A stretch of 64,000 nucleotides of DNA, from NCBI GenBank assembly GCA_021203845.1, contig JAJQAK010000167.1, positions 24,826 to 88,825 on the forward strand, in the 5' to 3' direction. This document shows, piece by piece, positions 1 through 9,389 of this stretch. Position numbers and translations under genes: made by a program. A model generated the notes under the pieces. The model was not told where the DNA came from and did not search any database. It saw nothing but the letters and a program-made list of their open reading frames with translations. Position 1 is the stretch's first letter; every line of letters begins with the position of its first letter. The stretch comes from Clostridia bacterium (GTDB lineage Bacteria > Bacillota > Clostridia > Christensenellales > Borkfalkiaceae).

Positions 1-20
1 GCTTTGGGACGTCCGATGAC

Positions 21-287
21 ATGTTTGAGGTTTTGGAACCATACATCGGTGTGAACGCACGTTATGTTCGTGACGTCCTGTCCTACCTCGTCGCGGGGAA
101 GTCCGTCAAAGTCAATGTCAGCGGATTTTCGGGCAACGCCGGACCATTCATGTTTGACGACAACTTTCTGACCCTTCTCATTCATTTGGGGTATCTGACG
201 TACAACAGAAACACAAAGAGGGCCAGGGCGTCTGACCGGGAAATGAAGGGCAGACTCAAAGGGTTGATAAACAAAATCGCCGGATGA
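21..287 (+). pseudogene. C-terminal-region fragment of an AAA-ATPase-like/PD-(D/E)XK family protein (may continue off the window's left edge)
   Basis: ORF 'VAGKSVKVNVSGFSGNAGPFMFDDNFLTLLIHLGYLTYN' resembles 'LAGKPVEVKTDKFTNDMVTFRSCDDVLTLLIHLGYLTMF' in the intact ORF at 23870-25477; it stops before the nuclease domain. Confidence 0.6.
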
Positions 288-335
288 CGGCGGAATCGGG
301 TATGTCCCGTTTGTGACATTCAGGGAGGATTTTCT

Positions 336-1547
336 GTGGAAAAGAAATTCGCGCATCTCGCGGCGCACGACGACGACACGGACACAAGGGGGCTCGCCGA
401 GCGCAGCGTCGAGTTGTATAAACACGGGGACGAGGTCAGGGCTCCCTTCGTGAGGGACAGCCACAGAATCCTGCACTCCAACGCCTACAGACGTCTCAAA
501 CATAAGACACAGGTGTTTTTCAACATAGACAACGACCATGTCTGCACGCGTATGGAGCACGTCGCGCACGTGCAGTCGGTGAGTGACACCATAGCCTCGT
601 GTCTCGGGCTCAACACGGACCTCACCAGGGCCATCTCAATGGGGCACGATCTGGGACATGCCCCTTTCGGACACGAGGGCGAGCACGTCCTTTCGGCTCT
701 TTCGGAAAAATATCTTGGGACGCCGTTCTGGCACGAGAGGAACAGTTTGAGGTTCGTGGACCACGTCGAGCTTCTGGCAGACGACAAGGGCATATTCCGC
801 GGGCTGGACCTCACATACGCCGTGAGGGACGGGATTATTTCGCACTGCGGGGAGAGGGACGACAAATCCTACAAACCCAGGGAGGAGAAAATAGACCTCG
901 AGAAGGAGTTTCTGAAGGTCGGTCAGTATGAGCCATACACCTGGGAAGGCTGTATTGTGAAGATATCCGACAGAATCGCCTACGTCGGACGCGACATAGA
1001 GGATGCGCTGTCCCTCGGATTTTTGGACGAGAAGAAAAAGAAAATGCTTTCCGACAGGCTCGGCGAGACGCTCACCACGACGTCCATAATGCGGGTTCTC
1101 ATTGAGGACATCTGCCGTACCAGCACACCGGAGCACGGGATAGGCTTCAGCGACAGGGGTTCCGAGATGCTCAACGCCATAAAAGATTTCAACTACACAT
1201 ATATCTATCTCGACGAAAGGATGGATCATATATCGAAGTACTGCGAACTTGTGCTCAGTGAACTTTTCGACACATTTGACCGCATATATGACGGGGGAAA
1301 CACTATTGAAGCTCTCCTGAAGTCGCATTACGGATACATCGCACCGCCCTTCGCGGAGTATCTCGCGAGATACTGTTTTCCCGACATAGTGCCGGCCGAT
1401 TTGCTGAATGGCCGTGTGTACGACAACGAAAAGATATACGGCGGGCTCGGGGACGTTCGCACGTACCGACAGGCCATAATAGACTATCTTTCCGGAATGA
1501 CGGACAGGTTTTCGGTCGAATCGTTCGACTCGCTTCTTCGTTACTGA
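336..1547 (+). CDS. dgt: dGTPase-like HD-domain triphosphohydrolase
   Basis: 403 aa; 'FVRDSHRILHSNAYRRLKHKTQVF', 'RMEHVAHV', 'GHDLGHAPFGHEGE' HD motifs. Confidence 0.88.
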   Translation: MEKKFAHLAAHDDDTDTRGLAERSVELYKHGDEVRAPFVRDSHRILHSNAYRRLKHKTQVFFNIDNDHVCTRMEHVAHVQSVSDTIASCLGLNTDLTRAISMGHDLGHAPFGHEGEHVLSALSEKYLGTPFWHERNSLRFVDHVELLADDKGIFRGLDLTYAVRDGIISHCGERDDKSYKPREEKIDLEKEFLKVGQYEPYTWEGCIVKISDRIAYVGRDIEDALSLGFLDEKKKKMLSDRLGETLTTTSIMRVLIEDICRTSTPEHGIGFSDRGSEMLNAIKDFNYTYIYLDERMDHISKYCELVLSELFDTFDRIYDGGNTIEALLKSHYGYIAPPFAEYLARYCFPDIVPADLLNGRVYDNEKIYGGLGDVRTYRQAIIDYLSGMTDRFSVESFDSLLRY

Positions 1548-1602
1548 CCGGCTGGCGTCCGGCTTCCGGGCGGAAAACACGAAACAATCGCAAAAAAACA
1601 TC

Positions 1603-1631
1603 TTGACAAGTTTTAAGGTCGGTTATATAAT
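1603..1631 (+). promoter_or_regulatory. sigma70/A-type promoter for the DUF2188 gene
   Basis: TTGACA(1603)-17 nt-TATAAT(1626). Confidence 0.75.
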
Positions 1632-1710
1632 GACTTTACGACAACTGTCGAAAAAAACTGACTAAAACCTTTGCGTTTCCGTCGAAGCGCAGTATGACAG
1701 GGGATTCAAC

Positions 1711-2514
1711 ATGATTACAGCATTATTGTCGTCGTGGAGCGATTTTTGGGACGATGCAGGAGAATATCTCACGAGAGAGTGGGGCGGCCTAACCTACTGG
1801 ATGTGGTTCACAATCGCTATTCTCGTCGTGGTCGCGGTGATTCTCATCGCCGTGTTCGCCGCAAAGGGAAGCAAGAAACGTAAGCTGGCCGAGGAAGATG
1901 TTGCCCAGGCGGAAGAGGAGTTCGTTCCGGAGGAAACTCAGCCCGAGCCCGAAGAAATCCCGTACGTCTACGACAGCGTTCCGGCATATGAAGCCGAGCC
2001 TGAACCTGAACCCGAAACCGTGCCCGAACCCGTTTACGAACAGGAACCCGAGTATGAGCCCGAGCCCGCGTACGAACCCGAACCGAAACCCGTCGAAGAC
2101 GAACGTTCCTGGTACACGAGCTACGTTGACGAGAGCATTTCCGGGGAAGAGGAAGTTCCGGCGGACGAATACGTTCCCCCCGTCGAAGAGAAGCCCGCTT
2201 CCGTCGAAGAAGATGCGTCCGTGCGCGTCTACGTGCAGACGGAGTATGAGCAGAAGCCCGTCGTAGAAAGGACCCGCGAGACATACTATGAGACCCCGAG
2301 AGTCACCGAGAAGGTTTACCACGTCTCCAAGAGACGTCTGGACGGCAAGTGGCAGGTCAAGGCCTCCAAGAGCACCAAGGTTATAAGGCTTTTCGATAAA
2401 TACCGCGACGCCATAGAGTACGCCAAGAAACTCGCCATAAACCAGGGCACGAGAGTCATAATACACAAGGCGGACGGGACGTTCAGCAAAATCTCGTTCG
2501 ACAGCAGACAGTGA
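1711..2514 (+). CDS. single-pass membrane protein with Pro-Glu repeat linker and C-terminal DUF2188-like domain
   Basis: TM segment 'WMWFTIAILVVVAVILIAVFAA', EPEPEPE tract, C-terminus 'KVYHVSKRRLDGKWQVKASKSTKVIRLFDKYRDAIEYAKKLAINQGTRVIIHKADG'. Confidence 0.7.
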   Translation: MITALLSSWSDFWDDAGEYLTREWGGLTYWMWFTIAILVVVAVILIAVFAAKGSKKRKLAEEDVAQAEEEFVPEETQPEPEEIPYVYDSVPAYEAEPEPEPETVPEPVYEQEPEYEPEPAYEPEPKPVEDERSWYTSYVDESISGEEEVPADEYVPPVEEKPASVEEDASVRVYVQTEYEQKPVVERTRETYYETPRVTEKVYHVSKRRLDGKWQVKASKSTKVIRLFDKYRDAIEYAKKLAINQGTRVIIHKADGTFSKISFDSRQ

Positions 2515-2551
2515 TATTAATAAAGTGATATAAAGTATGAAAAAACAGGAT

Positions 2552-2584
2552 AGCGCTCCGTGACGGAGCGCTTTATGTTTTTTG
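2552..2584 (+). terminator. Rho-independent terminator
   Basis: AGCGCTCCG-TGA-CGGAGCGCT followed by a T-rich tract. Confidence 0.8.
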
Positions 2585-2691
2585 CGTTTTTAGCCATGGC
2601 TGTACGGAGAGGGACGTATCCTTAGAACAGTGATTCCCGGTATTGTTTTTTCTGCTTTGTACTGTATAATTGATAGAAAAGAGAAGTCGCC

Positions 2692-3180
2692 ATGAGCAAA
2701 TTTCTGAACCCCGGAAACGAAAAATTTCAGATATCGTTAAATTCCAAGATTTACGTTGATTAAACCGGACTCATAGAATATACTAACGAGTTGATTTCGA
2801 CGGAACAGCGCTTTTTATGTGTGTCATGGCCCAGAAGGTATGGTAATCCATGGCCGCGAATATGCTAGAAGCTTATTATTGCCGTGTATGCGATTCGCAT
2901 GCCCAGTTTGACGGACTCGCAGGGGACTGGTACGACGGATACATCGTGGAGAACACACCGGAGGATCTGCATATTTACAACTCGAACTCCGTCGTGAGTT
3001 CCCTCCTGGAAGACAAGCTGGAAAATACGAAGATCTGAAACAGTACATACAGACGGACATCGGAGGTCTACATGACGTTCTTATCAAACTCATAGGCGGG
3101 AAAGAGTACGATCTCAAGACGGAATCCTTTTCAAACGACATCGTTACAACGGACAAGCTCAGCTCCTCTTTTGATTTTTT
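2692..3180 (+). pseudogene. AAA-ATPase-like/PD-(D/E)XK family pseudogene with stop codons and internal deletion
   Basis: 'MSKFLNPGNEKFQISLNSKIYVD*TGLIEYTNEL...RFLCVSWPRRYG' parallels 'MGIYLNPGNILFRNHVRNKNYVDKSGLIACLNDY...KCVCVSRPRRFG' (23870 ORF); later 'LIGGKEYDLKTESFSNDIVT' parallels 'LLAGKPVEVKTDKFTNDMVT'. Confidence 0.75.
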
Positions 3181-3260
3181 TCCGTCAAAATCGTTTGAAA
3201 TCGGGTTAAACTCGTTATATCATATATGCGTAAACAATACGCTTAAGGAGTTTCTACATT

Positions 3261-4352
3261 ATGACTAAAATAGACATTTTTTCCGGATTCCTGGGAGCCG
3301 GCAAGACCACGCTCATCAAAAAACTCATAAAGGAAGCCTACAAAGGCGAGCAGGTCGTTCTCATCGAGAACGAGTTCGGCGAGATAGGCATTGACGGCGG
3401 ATTTCTGGCGGATGCCGGTATAAAAATCAACGAGCTCAACTCGGGCTGCATCTGCTGCTCGCTTGTCGGCGACTTCGCCAAGGCGCTCAAGCAGGTAAAA
3501 AGTGAGTATTCGCCCGACAGAATAGTCATAGAGCCCTCCGGGGTGGGTAAGCTTTCCGACGTCATCCGCGCAGTGGAAAGAGCAGAGCTCGAGGACTGCG
3601 AGATATCCGGGCTCACGACAGTCGTGGACGCCAACAAGTGCAAACTCTACATGAAGAATTTCGGGGAGTTTTTTTGCGACCAGGTGGAGACCGCGGCGTG
3701 TATAGTGTTCAGCCACGCCGACACTGCGCCCGAGACGAAGCTCGCCGAGGCCGTGAAGCTCGTAAGGGAGCACAACGGCAAGGCCACGACAATAACCACC
3801 CCGCTGGACGAGATAGACGGGAAAGAAATAATGGCTGCGATAGAGCACAGGGACACGCTTTCGGAGGCCCTCGCCCAGTTCGAGGAGGAACACAGAAAGG
3901 AAAGCGAGGAGCACCATCATCACGATGACGACGACGATGACGACGAGTGCTGCGGCCACGACCACGAACATCATCACCATCACCACCATGACGGGGAAGA
4001 TGAGGACGAGGACGACGATGAGAACGAACATCATCACGACCATGACCACGAGCATCACCACCACCATCATGCGGACGAGGTGTTCACGAGCTGGGGCGTG
4101 GAGACGGGGAAGAAATATTCCGCTGAAGAGATCGAAAAGATTCTCACCGCCTTCGACGGGAGCGAGAAATACGGCGTCATACTGAGGGCGAAGGGAATTG
4201 TCCCCTCACCGGACGGCAGGTGGCTCCATTTCGACTACATCCCCGGGGAGACGGACATCCGCGAGGGCGCCGCGGCATACACCGGGAGGGTGTGCGTGAT
4301 AGGCAGCAACATAGACGAGAAGGCGATTGAGGAGCTTTTGGGCGTCGGGTGA
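3261..4352 (+). CDS. CobW/P47K-family GTPase (COG0523) with His/Asp-rich metal-binding segment
   Basis: Walker A 'GFLGAGKTTLIKKL', 'NSGCICCSL' CxCC motif, 'EPSGVGKLSDV', poly-His/Asp stretch. Confidence 0.9.
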   Translation: MTKIDIFSGFLGAGKTTLIKKLIKEAYKGEQVVLIENEFGEIGIDGGFLADAGIKINELNSGCICCSLVGDFAKALKQVKSEYSPDRIVIEPSGVGKLSDVIRAVERAELEDCEISGLTTVVDANKCKLYMKNFGEFFCDQVETAACIVFSHADTAPETKLAEAVKLVREHNGKATTITTPLDEIDGKEIMAAIEHRDTLSEALAQFEEEHRKESEEHHHHDDDDDDDECCGHDHEHHHHHHHDGEDEDEDDDENEHHHDHDHEHHHHHHADEVFTSWGVETGKKYSAEEIEKILTAFDGSEKYGVILRAKGIVPSPDGRWLHFDYIPGETDIREGAAAYTGRVCVIGSNIDEKAIEELLGVG

Positions 4353-4364
4353 CCGGAGGTGTGC

Positions 4365-5318
4365 ATGCCTAAAAAAAGAGATGTGGAAGTTCTTATGATT
4401 CTGGGCTTTCTGGAATCCGGCAAGACGACTTTTTTGCAGGAGACCATGGAGGACCCCAGGACCGACGACGGCGGACGCACGCTCCTTCTCGTATGCGAGG
4501 AGGGGGAGACGGAGTACAATCCCGGAAAGTTCGCGGTGAAAAACCTCGACACCAGGACCCTTTCCGACAAGGAGGGGCTCACCGAGCAGTATCTCACCGC
4601 GCTCGATAAAGAGTGTCAGCCCACGCAGGTGTACGTCGAGTACAACGGGATGTGGGAGCTCCAGAAGTTCTTCGAGGCGATGCCGGAGAACTGGATGATA
4701 GTCAGCGCGATAGTCTTTTTCGATGCGTCCACGTTCCTTTCGTACAACGCCAACATGAGACAGCTCGTTTACGACAAGATTTCCCTGTCGCAGATAGTCG
4801 TCCTAAACAGGTTCAAAAATGAGTACGACAGGCTGGAGTACCACAAGGTCCTCCGCGCCGTGTCGAGGCGCATGGACATAATATACGAGGACGAGAGCGG
4901 GAAGACCGAGAGGGACGACATAGAGGATCCGCTCCCCTACGACATCACCGCGCCCGTCATAGAGATAGAGGACAGGGACTACGCGTACTTTTACAGGGAC
5001 GCCGTGGAGAATCCCGGCAACTACGACGGCAGGACGGTCAAGCTCACCGCCATGGCGGAGGTGAAAAAGGGCTTCCCGCAGGGGATGATCCTCGTCGGAA
5101 GGCACATCATGAACTGCTGCGCCGCGGACATTGCGTACAACCCGTTCGCGCTCAAGGGAAAATCCCTCGGAGACATAAAGGCCCGGGACTGGCTCAAGGT
5201 TACGGCAAAGGTCTCTTACGGGACGTGCCCCCTGTACCGGGGCGACGGACCCATGTTCACGGCCGTGGAGATAACCCCCGCGAGTGAGCCGGAGGAAGTG
5301 GTCGCGACCTTCTACTGA
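4365..5318 (+). CDS. CobW-like GTPase fused to a TIGR03943/DUF1980-like C-terminal domain
   Basis: 'LMILGFLESGKTTFLQETM' P-loop; C-terminal 'NYDGRTVKLTAMAEVKKGFPQGMILVGRHIMNCCAADIA...WLKVTAKV' resembles the YcgQ/TIGR03943 C-terminus. Confidence 0.75.
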   Translation: MPKKRDVEVLMILGFLESGKTTFLQETMEDPRTDDGGRTLLLVCEEGETEYNPGKFAVKNLDTRTLSDKEGLTEQYLTALDKECQPTQVYVEYNGMWELQKFFEAMPENWMIVSAIVFFDASTFLSYNANMRQLVYDKISLSQIVVLNRFKNEYDRLEYHKVLRAVSRRMDIIYEDESGKTERDDIEDPLPYDITAPVIEIEDRDYAYFYRDAVENPGNYDGRTVKLTAMAEVKKGFPQGMILVGRHIMNCCAADIAYNPFALKGKSLGDIKARDWLKVTAKVSYGTCPLYRGDGPMFTAVEITPASEPEEVVATFY

Positions 5319-5335
5319 AAAAAACTGAATCTTCT

Positions 5336-5370
5336 CCGCCGTGCCGAATCTTAAGGCGCGGCGGTTTTTT
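5336..5370 (+). terminator. Rho-independent terminator
   Basis: CCGCCGTGCC / GGCGCGGCGG stem then TTTTTT. Confidence 0.85.
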
Positions 5371-5604
5371 GCGTGTAAAAAAAAAGAAATTTTTCTGCGC
5401 ATGTACCGATATTTGTGAGTTTTTAACATTTTTTTTGTGTTTTGCAGTACAAATTCACAAAACGTTTCGCGGGGAATCAATATCTTGTGGGCTTTGCCTT
5501 TCCGGACACCCAGCCGTCCCGGCGGGAAGAGCGTACAATGGATATGCTCTATTTTTAATTCATTAAACAAACGAAAATTTTGTGAAATTTTCGCGTTCAT
5601 TTGT

Positions 5605-5633
5605 TTGACACGGCAAAATCCCCTATATATAAT
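5605..5633 (+). promoter_or_regulatory. Promoter of the S10 ribosomal protein operon
   Basis: Consensus TTGACA(5605)-17 nt-TATAAT(5628), about 230 nt upstream of rpsJ. Confidence 0.85.
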
Positions 5634-5751
5634 AGACATTGTGTGTCTTTGAACGTGTGTATGGGCTGATGCGTGAAGTTACTTTAAACCGCTTAAAACT
5701 TCGGGCGGAAGATAATTTACGCGGACAAATGTGGGGACGCCGATTCCTGCG

Positions 5752-5824
5752 ACTAACCGTGGCCCGCGAACAAGGCAGTTCAATGCCTTTTTTGTTGCCG
5801 GAGCCGCGATACACACGGTTAAGT
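5752..5824 (+). ncRNA. Candidate structured leader RNA of the S10 operon
   Basis: AACCGTG(5755-5761)/CACGGTT(5814-5820), CGCG(5765-5768)/CGCG(5805-5808), inner AAGGCA-GTTCAA-TGCCTT followed by TTTT. Confidence 0.5.
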
Positions 5825-5865
5825 TGATAGAGCGCGAAACTGTTAGGACAAAGGGAGTTTTCAAA

Positions 5866-6165
5866 ATGGCAAGTCAGAAGATAAGAATTAGGCTTTCCGC
5901 CTACGATCACGAGCTCGTGGACCTCGCCGCGTCGAGGATTGTCGAGACGATGAAAAAGAGCGGCGCACAGATATCGGGGCCCATCCCCCTTCCCACGCAC
6001 CGCGAGGTCGTCACCATCCTCCGTTCGCCTCACAAGCACAAGGATTCCAGAGAGCAGTTCGAGCAGAGGACCTACAAAAGAATCATAGACATCTACACGC
6101 CCAACGCGAGGCTTCTGGACACCGTCCATCTTCCCGCCGGCGTGGACATAAAAATCAAGCTGTAA
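5866..6165 (+). CDS. rpsJ: 30S ribosomal protein S10
   Basis: '[40 protein letters not shown]'. Confidence 0.98.
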   Translation: MASQKIRIRLSAYDHELVDLAASRIVETMKKSGAQISGPIPLPTHREVVTILRSPHKHKDSREQFEQRTYKRIIDIYTPNARLLDTVHLPAGVDIKIKL

Positions 6166-6242
6166 CAAGCCGGAAAGATACTCTATGCGACCGGCGAGAG
6201 GGAGTAAGGTATCTATAACAACACATCAGGAGGAACTTTATC

Positions 6243-6893
6243 GTGAATAAAGCAATCATCGGACGCAAAGTCGGTATGACGCAGGTTTTCACCCCGGACG
6301 GGAAGGTAATCCCCGTGACGGTGGTCGAGGCCGGCCCCTGCCCCGTCGTTCAGATAAAGACCGTGGAAAAGGACGGCTACTCCGCCGTCAAGCTCGGTTT
6401 TCAGGAGACGACGGAAAAGAAGCTGAACAAACCCGACTACGGGCAGTTCAAAAAAGCCGGAGTCACCCCCTGCAGGGTTCTCAGAGAGTTCAAGCTCGAC
6501 GGGGCCGACGGCTACAGCGTGGGCGACGTCGTAAAGGCGGACGTCTTCAAGGAACAGGACAGGGTCGACGTCCACGGCGTGAGCAAGGGCCACGGATTTT
6601 CCGGAGTCATAAAGAGATGGAACCAGAGAAGGCTCAAGATGTCGCACGGCGTCAGCGCCGTACACAGGGAGCCCGGATCCATGGGAGCGAACAGCTCGCC
6701 CTCCAGGGTGTTTAAGAACAAGCGTCTCCCCGGACATTACGGATGCGAAAAGACGACCGTCCTCAACCTCGAGGTCGTGAGGGTGGACGCGGACAGGAAC
6801 TTCCTTCTCATAAAAGGCGGTCTCCCCGGTCCCGACGGCTCCGTCGTGACCATCACCGACACGGTGAAGGTTCACAAAAAAAAGGAAAAATAG
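6243..6893 (+). CDS. rplC: 50S ribosomal protein L3
   Basis: '[33 protein letters not shown]'; S10 operon order. Confidence 0.98.
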   Translation: MNKAIIGRKVGMTQVFTPDGKVIPVTVVEAGPCPVVQIKTVEKDGYSAVKLGFQETTEKKLNKPDYGQFKKAGVTPCRVLREFKLDGADGYSVGDVVKADVFKEQDRVDVHGVSKGHGFSGVIKRWNQRRLKMSHGVSAVHREPGSMGANSSPSRVFKNKRLPGHYGCEKTTVLNLEVVRVDADRNFLLIKGGLPGPDGSVVTITDTVKVHKKKEK

Positions 6894-6905
6894 GAGGTCT
6901 AGACA

Positions 6906-7532
6906 ATGCCCAGCGTTAAAGTATACAGAATGGACGGCACGGAGTCCGGCACTATCGACCTCAGCGAGAAGGTTTTCGGCGTCGAGTACAACGAGGCCCT
7001 CATCCACCAGGCGGTCGTCACCAGACTCGCCAACGAGAGACAGGGGACCAAGGGTACTCTCACGAGATCGGAAGTCCGCGGCGGCGGAAGGAAGCCCTGG
7101 AGACAGAAAGGCACCGGCAGGGCCCGTCAGGGATCCATACGCGCTCCCCAGTGGACGAAGGGCGGCGTGGTTTTCGCCCCCAAGTCGAGGGACTACTCCA
7201 AGGACATGAACAAGAAGGCCAAAAGAGGCGCGCTTCTTTCCGCGCTTTCCAAGAAGGTGTCCGACGGACAGCTTCTGGTCGTGGAGGAGTTCGCGGTCGA
7301 GAACGGCAAGACGAAGGAGATGGTGGCGTTCAAAAACGCGCTCGGCCTCGACAAGAAGGCGCTCCTCGTCATGGACAACAACGACGAGAAGGTAATCCTC
7401 GCGACGAGGAACATAAAAAGTCTGCAGACGCTCCCCGTACAGCAGATTTCTACGTACGAGGTCGTGTCGAGCGACAAGGTCATCCTGACGCGTGAGGCGG
7501 TCAAAATGCTCGAGGAGGTCTACGGAGAGTAA
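6906..7532 (+). CDS. rplD: 50S ribosomal protein L4
   Basis: 'RSEVRGGGRKPWRQKGTGRARQGSIRAPQW'. Confidence 0.98.
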   Translation: MPSVKVYRMDGTESGTIDLSEKVFGVEYNEALIHQAVVTRLANERQGTKGTLTRSEVRGGGRKPWRQKGTGRARQGSIRAPQWTKGGVVFAPKSRDYSKDMNKKAKRGALLSALSKKVSDGQLLVVEEFAVENGKTKEMVAFKNALGLDKKALLVMDNNDEKVILATRNIKSLQTLPVQQISTYEVVSSDKVILTREAVKMLEEVYGE

Positions 7533-7822
7533 TGAAGGCACAGGACATTATTTTGAAACCCCTCCTCACCGAGAAAGGGTACGACGGCATCACCGACAAG
7601 AGATACACATTCATTGTCGCAAAGAACGCCAACAAGATTCAGATAAAGCAGGCCGTGGAGGAGCTTTTCTCCGTGCAGGTCAAGAGCGTGAACACGCTCG
7701 TATACAAAGGTAAGCCCAAGCGCCAGGGAAGGTCCATGGGATACACGTCCGAATACAAAAAGGCGGTCGTCCAGCTCAGGGACGAGTCGAAGCCCATCGA
7801 GTTCTTCAACTCGCTGTCTTAA
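7532..7822 (+). CDS. rplW: 50S ribosomal protein L23
   Basis: '[40 protein letters not shown]'. Confidence 0.98.
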   Translation: MKAQDIILKPLLTEKGYDGITDKRYTFIVAKNANKIQIKQAVEELFSVQVKSVNTLVYKGKPKRQGRSMGYTSEYKKAVVQLRDESKPIEFFNSLS

Positions 7823-7833
7823 AAGGAGGCATC

Positions 7834-8664
7834 ATGGCAATCAAAAGATATAACCCCACGTCGCCCGCACGCCGTCTCATGACGGTCAGCGCGTGTGACG
7901 ATCTGGACGGCGATCAGACGCCGGTGAAGAGTCTGACGCACGACCTCAGGAAACAGGCCGGAAGGAACAACCAGGGCAAAATTTCCGTCCGTCACCGCGG
8001 CGGCGGATGCAAGAGAAGTTACAGAATCATAGACTTCAAGCGCAACAAGGACGGAATCCCCGCAACGGTCAAGGCCATCCAGTACGATCCCAACCGTTCG
8101 GCGAGAATAGCACTTCTCTGCTACGAGGACGGAGAGAAGAGATACATCCTCGCTCCCCTCGGGCTCAAAGTCGGCGACAAGGTCGTCTCCGGCAAGGGCG
8201 CCGACATAAAGGCGGGAAACACCCTCGAGCTCGCGGACATCCCCGTGGGCACCGTGGTCCACGCGATAGAGATGCAGCCCGGCAAGGGTGCGCAAATAGC
8301 GAGGGCCGCCGGGATGAGCGCGCAGATAATGGCCAAGGAAGGCGCGTACGCCACGATAAGGATGCCGTCCGGCGAGATGAGATACATAAACCTCAAGTGC
8401 AGGGCGACCGTGGGACAGGTCGGAAACCTCGACCACGAGATAATCCGCGTGGGCAAGGCGGGCAAGTCGAGATACCTCGGCATACGCCCCACCGTCAGAG
8501 GTTCTGCGATGAACCCCAACGACCACCCTCACGGCGGCGGCGAAGGGAAACACCCCATAGGGCATCCCGGACCCCAGACTCCCTGGGGAAGACCCGCGCT
8601 CGGTTACAAGACCAGAAAGAAGAAGAATCCCACTTCCAAGTTCATTGTGAAGAGGATAAACTGA
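7834..8664 (+). CDS. rplB: 50S ribosomal protein L2
   Basis: '[27 protein letters not shown]', '[16 protein letters not shown]'-like motif ([16 protein letters not shown]). Confidence 0.98.
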   Translation: MAIKRYNPTSPARRLMTVSACDDLDGDQTPVKSLTHDLRKQAGRNNQGKISVRHRGGGCKRSYRIIDFKRNKDGIPATVKAIQYDPNRSARIALLCYEDGEKRYILAPLGLKVGDKVVSGKGADIKAGNTLELADIPVGTVVHAIEMQPGKGAQIARAAGMSAQIMAKEGAYATIRMPSGEMRYINLKCRATVGQVGNLDHEIIRVGKAGKSRYLGIRPTVRGSAMNPNDHPHGGGEGKHPIGHPGPQTPWGRPALGYKTRKKKNPTSKFIVKRIN

Positions 8665-8680
8665 CGGAGGAAGAAGACAG

Positions 8681-8959
8681 ATGTCGAGAAGCGTTAAGAA
8701 AGGCCCTTACTGCGAAGAGCGCCTGATGTCGAGAATAGTCAAGATGAACGAGACGGGCGAGAAGAAGGTCATAAAGACATGGTCGCGCGCGTCCACGATA
8801 TTCCCCGTCATGGTCGGACACACGATAGCCGTATACGACGGCAAAAAGCACGTCCCCGTGTACATCACGGAAGACATGGTGGGCTGCAAGCTCGGCGAGT
8901 TCTCCCCCACGAGAACGTTCAAAGGTCATGCGGCGAAGACAGCGAAAGGCAAGAGATAA
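8681..8959 (+). CDS. rpsS: 30S ribosomal protein S19
   Basis: '[10 protein letters not shown]...[31 protein letters not shown]'. Confidence 0.98.
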   Translation: MSRSVKKGPYCEERLMSRIVKMNETGEKKVIKTWSRASTIFPVMVGHTIAVYDGKKHVPVYITEDMVGCKLGEFSPTRTFKGHAAKTAKGKR

Positions 8960-8970
8960 GGGAGTAAGTC

Positions 8971-9363
8971 ATGGCAAAGAACACCAGAGAAAAAGCTGAG
9001 GCCAGGGAAGAGAAGAGAGACACCCGTCCCAGAGCGGTCGCGAGATACGTCAGAGTTTCCCCCTACAAGGTAAGGACGGTCGTGGACCTCATAAGGGGTA
9101 AAAGCGTGGAAGAGGCGGAAGGCATCCTCACGTACTGCAACAAGATGTGCGCCGCCGACGTCAAGAAGGTTCTCCTTTCCGCCGCGGCGAACGCCGAGAA
9201 CAACCTCGGAATGGACAGAGCCGACCTCATCGTGGCCGAGACGTATGTGGACGCCGGGCCGCAGATGAAGAGGATCCGTCCCGTTTCCAAGGGCAGGGCG
9301 CACGCGATTCTCAAGAGGTCGTGTCACATAACCGTCATCCTCGACGTCGCCAAAAGGGCGTGA
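8971..9363 (+). CDS. rplV: 50S ribosomal protein L22
   Basis: '[29 protein letters not shown]'. Confidence 0.97.
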   Translation: MAKNTREKAEAREEKRDTRPRAVARYVRVSPYKVRTVVDLIRGKSVEEAEGILTYCNKMCAADVKKVLLSAAANAENNLGMDRADLIVAETYVDAGPQMKRIRPVSKGRAHAILKRSCHITVILDVAKRA

Positions 9364-9389
9364 TACAAAAGGTGTAAGGAGAAAAGAAC

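Noticed and set aside
636-1601. 321-aa minus-strand ORF opposite dgt
   Set aside because: Antisense shadow of the dGTPase gene, no motif.
3913-4077. CAT/GAC-rich repeats as a CRISPR or microsatellite array
   Set aside because: In-frame codon repeats for His/Asp within a GTPase; no regular unit/spacer structure.
3925-4185. Thr-rich 'MTTTMTTSAAATTTNIITITTMTGK' ORF
   Set aside because: Out-of-frame reading of the His/Asp-rich repeat in the CobW gene.
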